NCBI GenBank assembly: GCA_934047225.1 | Contig: CAKOHE010000025.1 | Span: 95,001-159,000 of the forward strand | Length of the DNA stretch: 64,000 nt | Reading direction: 5' to 3' | From: Ypsolopha sequella | Lineage: Eukaryota; Arthropoda; Insecta; Lepidoptera; Ypsolophidae | Part shown: positions 22,127 to 34,007 of the stretch, in pieces | Layout: each line of letters opens with the position of its first letter | How positions within the stretch are numbered: position 1 is the stretch's first letter | Position numbers and translations under genes: made by a program | Notes under the pieces: model-generated | What the model was told of the DNA's origin: nothing | Databases searched by the model: none | What the model saw: only the letters and a program-made list of their open reading frames with translations

Positions 22127-22890
22127 GGTAGATTGGTAGATTGGTAGATTGGTAGATTGGTAGAGTGGTAGATTGGTAGATTGGTAGATTGGTAGATTGG
22201 TAGATTGGTAGATTGGTAGATTGGTAGATTGGTAGATTGGTAGATTGGTAGATTGGTAGATTGGTAGATTGGTAGATTGGTAGATTGGTAGATTGGTAGA
22301 TTGGTAGATTCGTAGATTGGTAGATTGGTAGATTGGTAGATTGGTAGATTGGTAGAGTGGTAGATTGGTAGATTGGTAGATTGGTAGATTGGTAGATAAG
22401 TAGATTGGTAGATTGGAAGATTGGTAGATTGGTAGATTGGTAGATTGGTAGATTGGTAGATTGGTAGATTGGTAGATTGGTAGATTGGTAGATTGGTAGA
22501 TTGGTAGATTGGTAGATTGGTAGATTGGTAGATTGGTAGATTGGTAGATTGGTAGATTGGTAGATTGGTAGATTGGAAGATTGGTAGATTGGTAGATTAG
22601 ATTGGTAGATTGGTAGATTGGTAGATTGGTAGATTGGTAGATTAGTAGATTGGTAGATTGGTAGATTGGTAGAAAAGTAGATTGGTAGATTGGTAGATTG
22701 GAAGATTGGTAGATTGGTAGATTGGTAGATTGGTAGATTGGTAGATTGGTAGATTGGTAGATTGGTAGATTGGTAGATTGGTAGATTGGTAGATTGGTAG
22801 ATTGGTAGATTGGTAGATTGGTAGATTGGTAGATTGGTAGATTGGTAGATTGGTAGATTGGTAGATTGGTAGGTAGGTAGGTAGGTAGGT

Positions 22891-23406
22891 AAAAAGGCCG
22901 GTTTTTCAAACCGCTCTTAAAGGTGGTAACAGAGGAGGCCTTTTCATACAAACTTTCTAAGTAATATTTAAGAAGACGCAATAAATTCATGAATTTAATT
23001 GAGAATATAAACAATGTACATTTAACATATTTTTCGCAAATTGTATAATTATTGCTTAGATACTCGAATATCAGGTTTTCAAAAATGAAGTCATTTCGTC
23101 TGATTTGCGTCGGTGTGCGGCTCACGAACACGGCACTTACAAACACAAACATAGCAGTCTTGTGTAAACATGAGTGCATTCTGAAATCTAAAGCAACATG
23201 ATTCCATCTTTGAATGTAATTTTTAATCAAACTTAAATAAGACAATAAGTTGTAATGAGATAATAATTATTGACCAATACCTAAATAAAGCAAAATGAAT
23301 GTTTTTCATTAATTTTTTATTAGATTTTATTCATATACTTGTATTAATTCCCGAAAATTATTAAATTTTTGAACGATTCTTCATCGTAAGCCGTCTGTCA
23401 AACATT
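22891..23406. repeat. Satellite spacer S8, class III
   Basis: Class III; preceded by a 764-bp array with private variants (gattcgtag, gaaaagtag). Confidence 0.95.
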
Positions 23407-23961
23407 GGTAGATTGGTAGATTGGTAGATTGGTAGATTGGTAGATTGGTAGATTGGTAGATTGGTAGATTGGTAGATTGGTAGATTGGTAGATTGGTAGA
23501 GTGGTAGATTGGTAGATTGGTAGATTGGTAGATTGGTAGATTGGTAGATTGGTAGATTGGTAGATTGGTAGATTGGTAGATTGGTAGAGTGGTAGATTGG
23601 TGGATTGGTAGATTGGTAGATTGGTAGATTGGTAGATTGGTAGATTGGTAGATTGGTAGATTAGTAGATTGGTAGATTGGTAGATTGGTAGATTGGTAGA
23701 TTGGTAGATTGGTAGATTGGTAGATTGGTAGATTGGTAGATTAGTAGATTGGTAGATTGGTAGATTGGTAGATAAGTAGATTGGTAGATTGGTAGATTGG
23801 AAGATTGGTAGATTGGTAGATTGGTAGATTGGTAGATTGGTAGATTGGTAGATTGGTAGATTGGTAGATTGGTAGATTGGTAGATTGGTAGATTGGTAGA
23901 TTGGTAGATTGGTAGATTGGTAGATTGGTAGATTGGTAGGTAGGTAGGTAGGTAGGTAGGT

Positions 23962-24477
23962 AAAAAGGCCGGTTTTTCAAACCGCTCTTAAAGGTGGTAA
24001 CAGAAGAGGCCTTTTCATACAAACTTTCTAAGTAATATTTAAGAAGACGCAATAAATTCATGAATTTAATTGAGAATATAAACAATGTACATTTAACATA
24101 TTTTTCGCAAATTGTATAATTATTGCTTAGATACTCGAATATCAGGTTTTCAAAAATGAAGTCATTTCGTCTGATTTGCGTCGGTGTGCGGCTCACGAAC
24201 ACGGCACTTACAAACACAAACATAGCAGTCTTGTGTAAACATGAGTGCATTCTGAAATCTAAAGCAACATGATTCCATCTTTGAATGTAATTTTTAATCA
24301 AACTTAAATAAGACAATGAGTTGTAATGAGATAATAATTATTGACCAATACCTAAATAAAGCAAAATGAATGTTTTTCATTCATTTTTTATTAGATTTTA
24401 TTCATATACTTGTATTAATTCCCGAAAATTATTAAATTTTTGAACGATTCTTCATCGTAAGCCGTCTGTCAAACATT
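23962..24477. repeat. Satellite spacer S9, class IV
   Basis: Class IV (gaagaggcc, acatagc, cattcat) with a private gacaatgag; preceded by a 555-bp array. Confidence 0.95.
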
Positions 24478-24868
24478 GGTAGATTGGTAGATTGGTAGAT
24501 TGGTAGATTGGTAGATTGGTAGATTGGTAGATTGGTAGATTGGTAGATTGGTAGATTGGTAGAGTGGTAGATTGGTAGATTGGTAGATTGGTAGATTGGT
24601 AGATTGGTAGATTGGTAGATTGGTAGATTGGTAGATTGGTAGATTGGTAGATTGGTAGATTGGTAGATTGGTAGATTGGTAGATTGGTAGATTGGTAGAT
24701 TGGTAGATTGGTAGATTGGTAGATTGGTAGGTAGGTAGGTAGGTAGGTAGGTAGGTAGGTAGGTTGGTAGGTAGGTTGGTAGGTAGGTAGGTAGATTGGT
24801 AGATTGGGAGATTGGTAGATTGGTAGATTGGTAGATTGGTAGGTAGGTAGGTAGGTAGGTAGGTAGGT

Positions 24869-25384
24869 AAATAGGCCGGTTTTTCAAACCGCTCTTAAAG
24901 GTGGTAACAGAGGAGGCCTTTTCATACAAACTTTCTAAGTAATATTTAAGAAGACGCAATAAATTCATGAATTTAATTGAGAATATAAACAATGTACATT
25001 TAACATATTTTTCGCAAATTGTATAATTATTGCTTAGATACTCGAATATCAGGTTTTCAAAAATGAAGTCATTTCGTCTGATTTGCGTCGGTGTGCGGCT
25101 CACGAACACGGCACTTACAAACACAAACATAGCAGTCTTGTGTAAACATGAGTGCATTCTGAAATCTAAAGCAACATGATTCCATCTTTGAATGTAATTT
25201 TTAATCAAACTTAAATAAGACAATAAGTTGTAATGAGATAATAATTATTGACCAATACCTAAATAAAGCAAAATGAATGTTTTTCATTCATTTTTTATTA
25301 GATTTTATTCATATACTTGTATTAATTCCCGAAAATTATTAAATTTTTGAACGATTCTTCATCGTAAGCCGTCTGTCAAACATT
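24869..25384. repeat. Satellite spacer S10, class V
   Basis: Starts aaatagg. The preceding 391-bp array carries a long GGTA tetramer tract (24,721-24,793) and the gattgggag variant, both hallmarks of class V neighbours. Confidence 0.95.
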
Positions 25385-26145
25385 GGTAGATTGGTAGATT
25401 GGTAGATTGGTAGATTGGTAGATTGGTAGATTGGTAGATTGGTAGATTGGTAGATTGGTAGATTGGTAGAGTGGTAGATTGGTAGATTGGTAGATTGGTA
25501 GATTGGTAGATTGGTAGATTGGTAGATTGGTAGATTGGTAGATTGGTAGATTGGTAGATTGGTAGATTGGTAGATTGGTAGATTGGTAGATTGGTAGATT
25601 AGTAGATTGGTAGATTGGTAGATTGGTAGATTGGTAGATTGGTAGATTGGTAGATTGGTAGATTGGTAGATTGGTAGATTAGATTGGTAGATTGGTAGAT
25701 TGGTAGATTAGATTGGTAGATTGGTAGATTAGTAGATTGGTAGATTGGTAGATTGGTAGATTGGTAGATTGGTAGATTGGTAGATTGGTAGATTAGATTG
25801 GTAGATTGGTAGATTGGTAGATTAGTAGATTGGTAGATTGGAAGATTGGTAGATTGGTAGATTGGTAGATTGGTAGATTGGTAGATTGGTAGATTTGTAG
25901 AGTGGTAGATTGGTAGATTGGTAGATTGGTAGATTGGTAGATTGGTAGATTGGTAGATTGGTAGATTGGTAGATTGGTAGATTAGATTGGTAGATTGGTA
26001 GATTGGTAGATTAGTAGATTGGTAGATTGGTAGATTGGTAGATTGGTAGATTAATAGATTGGTAGATTGGTAGATTGGTAGAATGGTAGATTGGTAGATT
26101 GGTAGATTGGTAGATTGGAAGATTGGTAGATTGATAGATTGGTAG

Positions 26146-26401
26146 ATTACGATACATTTCACACATCCATTCACGCCTTCTTCTCGGACGTTTTGATATA
26201 TTTTGTTGTACATGTAAAAAATAATTACATGCACATAAATAATATAAGCTCACTGCGTCCACGAAATCGTCGTCCATCTCCTTTGTTGTCTACCAGCATA
26301 CTGTGGAGAAAAGAGTTTGCGAAGCATGTGTGGCAGGTGCGCCAAATGTGTGTACAAAGTCGTCAAAGAAGTGTGCAAATAAGTGGACACATCTCTGGCG
26401 C
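26146..26401. mobile_element. Block D6: right 256 bp of the MITE, fused to the satellite
   Basis: The octamer array runs directly into D sequence at attacgatacatttc. The atta at the junction fits both sides, so microhomology is possible. The right inverted repeat (atctctggcg variant) is present and followed by cggcatattg and telomeric repeat. The left half is lost. Confidence 0.8.
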
Positions 26402-26431
26402 CGGCATATTGTTAGGTTAGGTTAGGATAGG

Positions 26432-26830
26432 TTTTTTTTTAATAACCCCATCTGATTGACAGGTTTTGACTTAAAGTCCAAGAATATTAATTTTCTTGAC
26501 ATTTTTATCTTTATTAATTATAATAATGTGACCCATCTGGGCTAAAAATGAAGTGGAAAGATGTTCCTCCGTCTTATACATTTACATTACAGTACATGTG
26601 CCCTTCTGCAGGACTTATCTATTGTTAGTTTATTGTTTTTTTTTTGTTGTTTCTATTTCTGTCCTCTTTTTTTCATGTCAGTATGTTTATATTTTTTTCA
26701 TGTTTGGTTTGTTTTTTTTTTTTTTCTGGTGTTAATTTCTTTAAATACACTTATTGTATATTAATTCTAGTTTTACATCTTATACCTTATCATTAATTTG
26801 ACGGAGGAACATCCTCTGAAATATTTCTAT
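26432..26830 (-). mobile_element. Block E5
   Basis: Follows D6. The most divergent copy: a short poly(T), a tctgtcctctt insertion and tgtttggttt. It still carries the inverted repeat and the tatacattt and ctagttttac bases of E4, so the flank right of the satellite is related to unit 4. Confidence 0.4.
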
Positions 26831-26874
26831 TAGGTTAGGTTAGGTTAGGTTAGGTTTTTTTTTTTTTTTTTTTT

Positions 26875-27400
26875 AAAAAAAAGGATACCAGGTTCTGCGA
26901 GAGCGTAATGGTGCGGAAAGAGGAGGCTGAGCGGGAGAGGGAGAGAGCCAATCTCGCTCGAAGGAGGAGGCACCGAGGAGGAAGAGGTGACCACCTCCAT
27001 ACCGCCCAGTAGTTCGGGCATAGAATAAGACTACGGTATCCCCTGCCTGTCGTAAAAGGCGACTAAAAGGGGCTCCCGAGCTGCGGATGCGTGGGGTGGG
27101 GGCCCTTCGTATCTACTAAACAGCTCCGGGAGGATGGCAGCACGATGTGGTCTCGTGCTGCCTTGGCACCGAGAGGGTGCAAGGGGAAGCAATACTCAGC
27201 TTCCCCAGGGAGGGCCGCAGACGCGGCGTTACGCCAGAGGGGCACCGGTGCGTTCCACAGGAGATTCCGGAGCCCCTTGATTGGCGTGGAGGAAGGCCAC
27301 CATGGGGTTTTAGCCAGTAAGAGTCCGGCATAACCTCTCCCGCTCCCCCAAGCCGGAAGGTATCCATGAAGGTTTTCCCCATGTAAAAAAAAAAAAAAAA
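26875..27400 (+). mobile_element. Block A7: 5'-truncated R1-clade 3' end
   Basis: Matches A1 at all diagnostic bases noted (gagagggtg, gcggcgttac, gttttcccc), which supports register between super-units 1 and 2. Confidence 0.65.
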
Positions 27401-27418
27401 GGTTAGGTTAGGTTAGGT

Positions 27419-27826
27419 TTTTTTTTTTTTTTTTTTTTTTTTAATAAAACGCAAGTGCTATGGACATTGATCGCCATACCTTTTTTAGTCATGTTTAATT
27501 TGTTTAAATTATTCGTTACTTCTCCTTTTCGCTCCTTACATAAAATATATTAGTTAATAGGTGATGTAATTTTTTTTTTTATTTGAATTAAGTCGTTACA
27601 ATTGAGATTAAATTGACCCGTACTTATAACTATATATATATATATCATGTTTTTTTATTTTTTTTTATTTATTTATTTATTTTTTTTTTTTTTTTTTTTT
27701 TATGTCGTTATTATTGTTATGATCATTATTTTTATATGTATATATATGTATATATTTTTTAATGAATATTGCATATTATACTACAACATGATATATATTT
27801 TATTTCAAAATAAGTTGTTACTACAG
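27419..27826 (-). mobile_element. Block B6, first subtype
   Basis: Super-unit 2 counterpart of B1/B2. Confidence 0.45.
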
Positions 27827-27854
27827 GGTTAGGTTAGGTTAGGTTAGGTTAGGT

Positions 27855-27942
27855 TTCACTTTGATATTTAAGTTTTTTCTATTTTTAATGAGTTTTTGTG
27901 TGGAGCGACGAGGTGTATATTATGGAGTTTCGAACAGTACTG
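27855..27942. repeat. Block C6
   Basis: C1 homologue with a private change, tatattatgg. Confidence 0.5.
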
Positions 27943-28027
27943 GGTTAGGTTAGGTTAGGTTAGGTTAGGTTAGATTAGGTTAGGTTAGATAAGGTTAGGT
28001 TTTGTTAGGTTAGGTTAGGTTAGGTTA
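27943..28027 (+). repeat. (TTAGG)n with shared variant units
   Basis: Super-unit 2 counterpart of 1132-1216, with the same variants in the same order. Confidence 0.9.
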
Positions 28028-28722
28028 GCGCCAGACATGTGTCCACTTATTTGAACACTCGAGTGGACACACTCTGTGGCACGAGACTTTGTCTATGTGT
28101 TCCAAAGTTTGTACACAGATTTGCACTTTGCCCAGCGGTATCGGTTTTTTAGCGCACATCAAAGGAATGTGTTCAAATAAGTGCGTAGCCTGCCACACTA
28201 TTTGCAAAGACCAATTGCGCGATTGCCGTTGTACGGAACGGTTGGGTAAGACACTACGTGCTTGATTCTGGATTCTCTGAAACAAGTTAAAAATAATTCC
28301 ATCTAGAATATTCCGTCAAGTCTCGCTCTCGATATGTACCTAGAGCCACGACTAGGGCATACACCCGGGTATATAAAATTACTTTATTCAATAAATACAC
28401 ATATGAAAAGTAAATGTATTGAAATAACAATTAAAATTCATCAAATATATATACATACCTTGTTCTATTACGATACATTTCACACATCCATTCACGCCTT
28501 CTTCTCGGACGTTTTGATATATTTTGTTGTACATGTAAAAAATAATTACATGCACATAAATAATATAAGCTCACTGCGTCCACGAAATCGTCGTCCATCT
28601 CCTTTGTTGTCTACCAGCATACTGTGGAGAAAAGAGTTTGCGAAGCATGTGTGGCAGGTGCGCCAAATGTGTGTACAAAGTCGTCAAAGAAGTGTGCAAA
28701 TAAGTGGACACATGTCTGGCGC
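28028..28722. mobile_element. Block D7: MITE-like element, full form
   Basis: Super-unit 2 counterpart of D1; 695 bp with both inverted repeats. Confidence 0.8.
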
Positions 28723-28762
28723 CGGCATATTGTTAGGTTAGGTTAGGTTAGGTTAGGTTAGG

Positions 28763-29163
28763 TTTTTTTTTTTTTTTTTTTTTAATAACCCCATCTGATT
28801 GACAGGTTTTGACTTAAAGTCCAAGAATATTAATTTTCTTGACATTTTTATCTTTATTAATTATAAAAATGTGACCCATCTGGGTTAAAAATGAAGTGGA
28901 AAGATGTTCCTCCGTCTTATAAATTTACATTACAGTACATGTGCCCTTCTGCAGGACTTATCTAGTGTTAGTTGATTGTTTTTTTTTTGTTGTTTCTATT
29001 TTTTTCATGTCAGTATGTTTATATTTTTTTTATGTTTGTTTTGTTTTTGTTTTTTTTTTCTGGTGTTAATTTCTTTAAATACACTTATTATATATTAATT
29101 CTAGTTATACATCTTATACCTTATCACTAATTTGACGGAGGAACATCCTCTGAAATATTTCTA
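28763..29163 (-). mobile_element. Block E6
   Basis: Super-unit 2 counterpart of E1/E2 with private changes (ataaaaatgtg, atctagtg). Confidence 0.4.
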
Positions 29164-29203
29164 TTAGGTTAGGTTAGGTTAAGTTTTTTTTTTTTTTTTT
29201 TTT

Positions 29204-29733
29204 AAAAAAAAAGGATACCAGGTTCTGCGAGAGCGTAATGGTGCGGAAAGAGGAGGCTGAGCGGGAGAGGGAGAGGGCCAATCCCGCTCGAAGGAGGAGC
29301 CACCGAGGAGGAAGAGGTGACCACCTCCATACCGCCCAGTAGTTCGGGCATAGAATAAGACTACGGTATCCCCTGCCTGTCGTAAAAGGCGACTAAAAGG
29401 GGCTCCCGAGCTGCGGATGCGTGGGGTGGGGGCCCTTCGTATCTACTAAACAGCTCCGGGAGGATGGCAGCACGATGTGGTCTCGTGCTGCCTTGGCACC
29501 GAGTGGGTGCAAGGGGAAGCAATACTCAGCTTCCCCAGGGAGGGCCGCAGACACGGCGTTGCGCCAGAGGGGCACCGTTGCGTTCCACAGGAGATCCCGG
29601 AGCCCCTTGATTGGCGTGGAGGAAGGCCACCATGGGGTTTTAGCCAGTAAGAGTCCGGCATAACCTCTCCCGCTCCCCCAAGCCGGAAGGTATCCATGAA
29701 GGATTTCCCCATGTAAAAAAAAAAAAAAAAAAA
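29204..29733 (+). mobile_element. Block A8: 5'-truncated R1-clade 3' end
   Basis: Matches A2/A3 diagnostic bases; poly(A) 19-20 nt before GGTTAGG. Confidence 0.65.
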
Positions 29734-29745
29734 GGTTAGGTTAGG

Positions 29746-30167
29746 TTTTTTTTTTTTTTTTTTTTTTTTTTAATAAAACGCAGGTGCTATGGACATTGAT
29801 CGCCATACCTTTTTTAGTCATGTTTAATTTGTTTAAATTATTCGTTACTTCTCCTTTTCGCTCCTTACATAAAATATATTAGTTAATAGGTGATGTAATT
29901 TTTTTTTTATTTGAATTAAGTCGTTTCAATTGAGATTTAATTGACCCTTACTTATAACTAGTTACAAATATATATATATATATATATATCATGATTTTAT
30001 TTTTTTTATTTATTTATTTATTTTTTTAATTTTTTTATGTTTTTTATGTAGTTATTATTATTATGATCATTATTTTTATATGTATATATATATATATTTT
30101 TTATGAAGATTACATATTATACTACAACATGATACATATTTTATTTCAAAATAAGTTGTTACTACAG
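29746..30167 (-). mobile_element. Block B7, second subtype
   Basis: Super-unit 2 counterpart of B3, including the ctagttacaaa insertion. Confidence 0.45.
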
Positions 30168-30184
30168 GGTTAGGTTAGGTTAGG

Positions 30185-30273
30185 TTTCACTTTGATATTT
30201 AAGTTTTTTCTATTTTTAATGAGTTTTTGTGTGGAGCGACGAGGTGTATAGTATGGAGTTTCGAGCAGTACTT
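30185..30273. repeat. Block C7
   Basis: Counterpart of C3, sharing its gagcagtactta end. Confidence 0.5.
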
Positions 30274-30338
30274 AGTTAGGTTAGGTTAGATTAGGTTAGG
30301 TTAGGTTAGGTTAGGTTAGGTTAGGTTAGGTTAGGTTA
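30274..30338 (+). repeat. (TTAGG)n between C7 and D8
   Basis: Super-unit 2 counterpart of 5816-5875. Confidence 0.9.
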
Positions 30339-30593
30339 GCGCCAGACATGTGTCCACTTATTTGAACACTCGAGTGGACACACTCTGTGGCACGAGACTT
30401 TGTCTATTTGTACCAAAGTTTGTACACAGATTTGCACTTTGCCCAGCGGTATCGGTTTTTTAGCGCACATCAAAGGAATGTGTTCAAATAAGTGCGTAGC
30501 CTGCCACACTATTTGCAAAGACCAGTTGCGCGAGCGCCGTTGTACGGAATGGTTGGGTAAGACACTACGTGCTTTATTCTCATCAAATATATA
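30339..30593. mobile_element. Block D8: left 255 bp of the short-form MITE, plus filler
   Basis: Counterpart of D3 with the same truncation point and the same attcgttatattataaaata filler, which here continues for a few more bases (30594-30620) before A9. Confidence 0.75.
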
Positions 30594-30620
30594 ATTCGTT
30601 ATATTATAAAATAAATATAT

Positions 30621-31006
30621 ATAAGACTACGGTATCCCCTGCCTGTCGTAAAAGGCGACTAAAAGGGGCTCCCGAGCTGCGGATGCGTGGGGTGGGGGCC
30701 CTTCGTATCTACTAAACAGCTCCGGGAGGATGGCAGCACGATGTGGTCTCGTGCTGCCTTGGCACCGAGTGGGTGCAAGGGGAAGCAATACTCAGCTTCC
30801 CCAGGGAGGGCCGCAGACACGGCGTTGCGCCAGAGGGGCACCGTTGCGTTCCACAGGAGATCCCGGAGCCCCTTGATTGGCGTGGAGGAAGGCCACCATG
30901 GGGTTTTAGCCGGTAAGAGTCCGGCATAACCTCTCCCGCTCCCCCAAGCCAGAAGGTATCCATAGAGGATTTCCCCATGTAAAAAAAAAAAAAAAAAAAA
31001 AAAAAA
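30621..31006 (+). mobile_element. Block A9: A element truncated at ataagactacgg
   Basis: Starts inside the A 3' UTR, about 150 bp downstream of the usual left edge, after the D8 fragment and AT filler. The ataagactac stretch is common to filler and A, so microhomology may have set the junction. The poly(A) is the longest of the A copies, 26 nt. Private changes include gccggtaag and ccatagagg. Confidence 0.65.
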
Positions 31007-31031
31007 GGTTAGGTTAGGTTAGGTTAGGTTA

Positions 31032-31297
31032 GCGCCAGACATGTGTCCACTTATTTGAACACTCGAGTGGACACACTCTGTGGCACGAGACTTTGTCTAT
31101 GTGTTCCAAAGTTTGTACACAGATTTGCACTTTGCCCAGCGGTATCGGTTTTTTAGCGCACATCAAAGGAATGTGTTCAAATAAGTGCGTAGCCTGCCAC
31201 ACTATTTGCAAAGACCAGTTGCGCGAGCGCCGTTGTACGGAATGTTTGGGTAAGACACTACGTGCTTGATTCTGGATTCTCTGAAACAAGTAAAAAT
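31032..31297. mobile_element. Block D9: left 260 bp of the full-form MITE, fused to zinc-finger sequence
   Basis: Starts with the intact left inverted repeat directly after TTAGG and ends after gattctctgaaacaagt, followed by aaaaataaatgtgaggctt of the zinc-finger segment. A shared ataa may be junction microhomology. The cttgattctgg sequence shows this is the full form. Confidence 0.75.
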
Positions 31298-31964
31298 AAA
31301 TGTGAGGCTTGTAATTACCGATTTACGTGCAAAGACCATTTAAAGTTACACATAAGAACGCATACTGGTGAAAAGCCGTATAAATGTGATACTTGTGATT
31401 ACCGGAGTGCACGGAAGATTAGCTTACAGAATCATGTTATGAGAACACATACTGGTGAAAAGCCGTATAAATGTGATACTTGAAAATTACCGGAGTGCAC
31501 GGAAGATTAGCTTACAGAATCATATTATGAGAACACATACTGGTGAAAAGCCATATAAATGTGAGGCTTGTAATTACCGATTTACGTGCAAAGACCATTT
31601 AAAGATACACATTAGAACGCATACTGGTGAAAAGCCGTATAAATGTGATACTTGTGATTACCGGAGTGCATGGAAGATTAGCTTACAGAATCATATTATG
31701 AGATCACATACTGGTGAAAAGCCATATAAATGTGAGGCTTGTAATTACCGATTTACGTGCAAAGACCATTTAACCATTAGGACGCATACTGGTGAAAAGC
31801 CGTATAAATGTGATACTTGTGATTACCGGAGTGCACGGAAGATTAGCTTACAGAATCATATTATGAGAACACATACTGGTGAAAAGCCATATAAATGTGA
31901 GGCTTGTAATTACCGATTAACGTGCAAAGACCATTTAAAGATACAGATTAGAACGCATACTGGT
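31298..31964 (+). pseudogene. C2H2 zinc-finger gene fragment, frameshifted (copy 2)
   Basis: Same fragment as 10,505-11,154, offset by 20,810 bp, with the identical TGA/+1 lesion at 31,481, the same 6-bp deletion and the same His-to-Gln change, so all lesions predate the duplication. It extends about 16 bp further left (aaatgtgaggcttgtaat), where it is fused to D9. A private change gives RLTC for RFTC in the last finger. The reading frame from 31,262 to 31,483 is a chance fusion of D9 sequence with finger codons. Confidence 0.85.
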
Positions 31965-32367
31965 TGTAACCGCGAGGTTACAGGAATGCAGAGCAGACGG
32001 GATTTGAGGATGTGAGCAGACAGATTGGAAAAGATTGTGAGTGAACTGACCTTTGTTCTGGATGGTTGTGGATGGGCCGACAAATGCGCCGCGTGGCGTC
32101 CCTCCTTGTTGGGCTGATTGAGCTGGCGCCTTGGGCAGGGATGAGCAGGGGTGTCTTGGTTTGTGGAGTAATTTGAACACAACACTGGTATTAGCACAAG
32201 ATACGCGAGATTTGTTGCATCGGCGGCGCGAGTGTGCACACGTGTGTTTCGGGAGACGTCTCGCGCGGAACAGAGCGAGCGCTGGCGTGCGAGTTGGCGC
32301 CAGGCGCTGTGTCGAGAGTTACTCATGCGCATGCGCGTGCGTATCCGTCACGCTCGTGGCGTGAACA
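31965..32367 (-). mobile_element. Candidate BEL/Pao LTR (copy 2)
   Basis: Counterpart of 11,155-11,557, same limits and same flanking zinc-finger bases. One difference noted: cactggtatt here against cactagtatt in copy 1. Confidence 0.55.
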
Positions 32368-32738
32368 TCCTGGGGGGGCCGGGGCTGCGACTCCTCTTGA
32401 GCTGAATCCAACGGCAGCCTGGCTATCTTGAACACAGGTCGTCGCAGATTTCCATGGGCTGTGTCCAGATCCACAACTCGGATCACTCCATCCTTGCCAG
32501 GTATCGTGCGGAGAATTCTCCCCAACTTCCATTGGAGCGGAGGCAGGTCATCCTCTTTGATGAGGACCAGTTCACCCACTTGAGGAGGGGAAGAAGGGGA
32601 GAGCCATTTGGAGCGGGTTTGCAGGGTATGGAGGTAGGATCTGGACCAGAGAGTCCAAAAGCGCTGAGAGAGCGCTTGAATGAGTTGAAAGCGTTTAAGA
32701 GCAGATATGGGTCTGTCGTCAAAAGACTGCTCAGGTAT
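32319..32738 (-). pseudogene. BEL/Pao retrotransposon pol fragment, C-terminal DUF5641 region (copy 2)
   Basis: Same fragment as copy 1 at an exact offset of 20,810 bp, differing at very few bases. It keeps the PGKDGV glycine, so it is closer to the original element than copy 1. The junction to spacer sequence is at the same base, showing that the fusion to satellite predates the super-unit duplication. Confidence 0.85.
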
Positions 32739-34007
32739 TTTTGAACGATTCTTCATCGTAAGCCGTCTGTCAAACATTGGTAGATTGGTAGATTGGTAGA
32801 TTGGTAGATTGGTAGATTGGTAGATTGGTAGATTGGTAGAGTGGTAGATTGGTAGATTGGTAGATTGGTAGATTGGTAGATTGGTAGATTGGTAGATTGG
32901 TAGATTGGTAGATTGGTAGATTGGTAGATTGGTAGATTGGTAGATTGGTAGATTGGTAGATTGGTAGATTGGTAGATTGGTAGATTAGTAGATTGGTAGA
33001 TTGGTAGATTGGTAGATTGGTAGATTGGTAGATTGGTAGATTAGATTAGTAGATTGGTAGATTGGTAGATTAGATTGGTAGATTGGTAGATTAGTAGATT
33101 GGTAGATTGGTAGATTGGTAGATTGGTAGATTGGTAGATTGGTAGATTGGTAGATTGGTAGATTGGTAGATTAGATTGGTAGATTGGTAGATTGGTAGAT
33201 TAGATTGGTAGATTGGTAGATTAGTAGATTGGTAGATTGGTAGATTGGTAGATTGGTTGATTGGTAGATTGGTAGATTGGTAGATTGGTAGATTGGTAGA
33301 TTGGTAGATTGGTAGATTGGTAGATTGGTAGAGTGGTAGATTGGTAGATTGGTAGATTGGTAGATTGGTAGATTGGTAGATTGGTAGATTGGTAGATTAG
33401 TAGATTGGTAGATTGGTAGATTGGTAGATTGGTAGATTGGTAGATTGGTAGATTGGTAGATTAGTAGATTGGTAGATTGGTAGATTGGTAGATTGGTAGA
33501 TAAGTAGATTGGTAGATTGGTAGATTGGAAGATTGGTAGAGTGGTAGATTGGTGGATTGGTAGATTGGTAGATTGGTAGATTGGTAGATTGGTAGATTGG
33601 TAGATTAGTAGATTGGTAGATTGGTAGATTGGTAGATTGGTAGATTGGTAGATTGGTAGATTGGTAGATTGGTAGATTGGTAGATTAGTAGATTGGTAGA
33701 TTGGTAGATTGGTAGATTGGTAGATTGGTAGATTGGTAGATTGGTAGATTGGTAGATTGGTAGATTAGATTGGTAGATTGGTAGATTGGTAGATTAGATT
33801 GGTAGATTGGTAGATTGGTAGATTGGTAGATTGGTAGATTGGTAGATTGGTAGATTGGTAGATTGGTAGATTGGTAGATTGGTAGATTGGTAGATTGGTA
33901 GATTGGTAGATTGGTAGATTGGTCGATTGGTAGATTGGTAGATTGGTAGATTGGTAGATTGGTAGATTGGTAGATTGGTAGATTGGTAGGTAGGTAGGTA
34001 GGTAGGT

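Larger units (their letters stand above)
11969..26145. repeat. Compound satellite, block 1: TTGGTAGA octamer arrays with ten 516-bp spacers (S1-S10)
   Basis: Eleven octamer arrays alternate with ten spacers. The plus-strand octamer has TAG in every frame; the minus-strand octamer has no stop in any frame and reads as repeats of the peptide TNLPIYQS. Variant octamers (gagtgg, ggaagatt, gataagtag, gattagatt, ggtggatt) recur in fixed order, so arrays are made of larger duplicated segments. The left edge is the BEL fragment and the right edge is D6. Arrays last 476, 921, 1560, 732, 897, 1071, 889, 764, 555, 391 and about 761 bp. Confidence 0.95.
26827..31297. repeat. Telomeric/retroposon part of super-unit 2
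   Basis: The order is A7-B6-C6-D7-E6-A8-B7-C7-D8(truncated)-A9(truncated)-D9(truncated), then zinc-finger sequence. A7 carries the A1 diagnostic bases and A8/B7/D8 carry those of A3/B3/D3, so this part equals 1-6,150 minus one 2.34-kb unit, followed by a different ending. Short TTAGG linkers lie at 26830-26855, 27401-27418, 27826-27853, 28733-28764, 29164-29183, 29734-29746, 30168-30184 and 31007-31031. Confidence 0.75.

Noticed and set aside
31262..31483. A zinc-finger protein starting at 31,262
   Set aside because: The first residues are D-element sequence fused by chance; the frame ends at the shared TGA lesion after two fingers.
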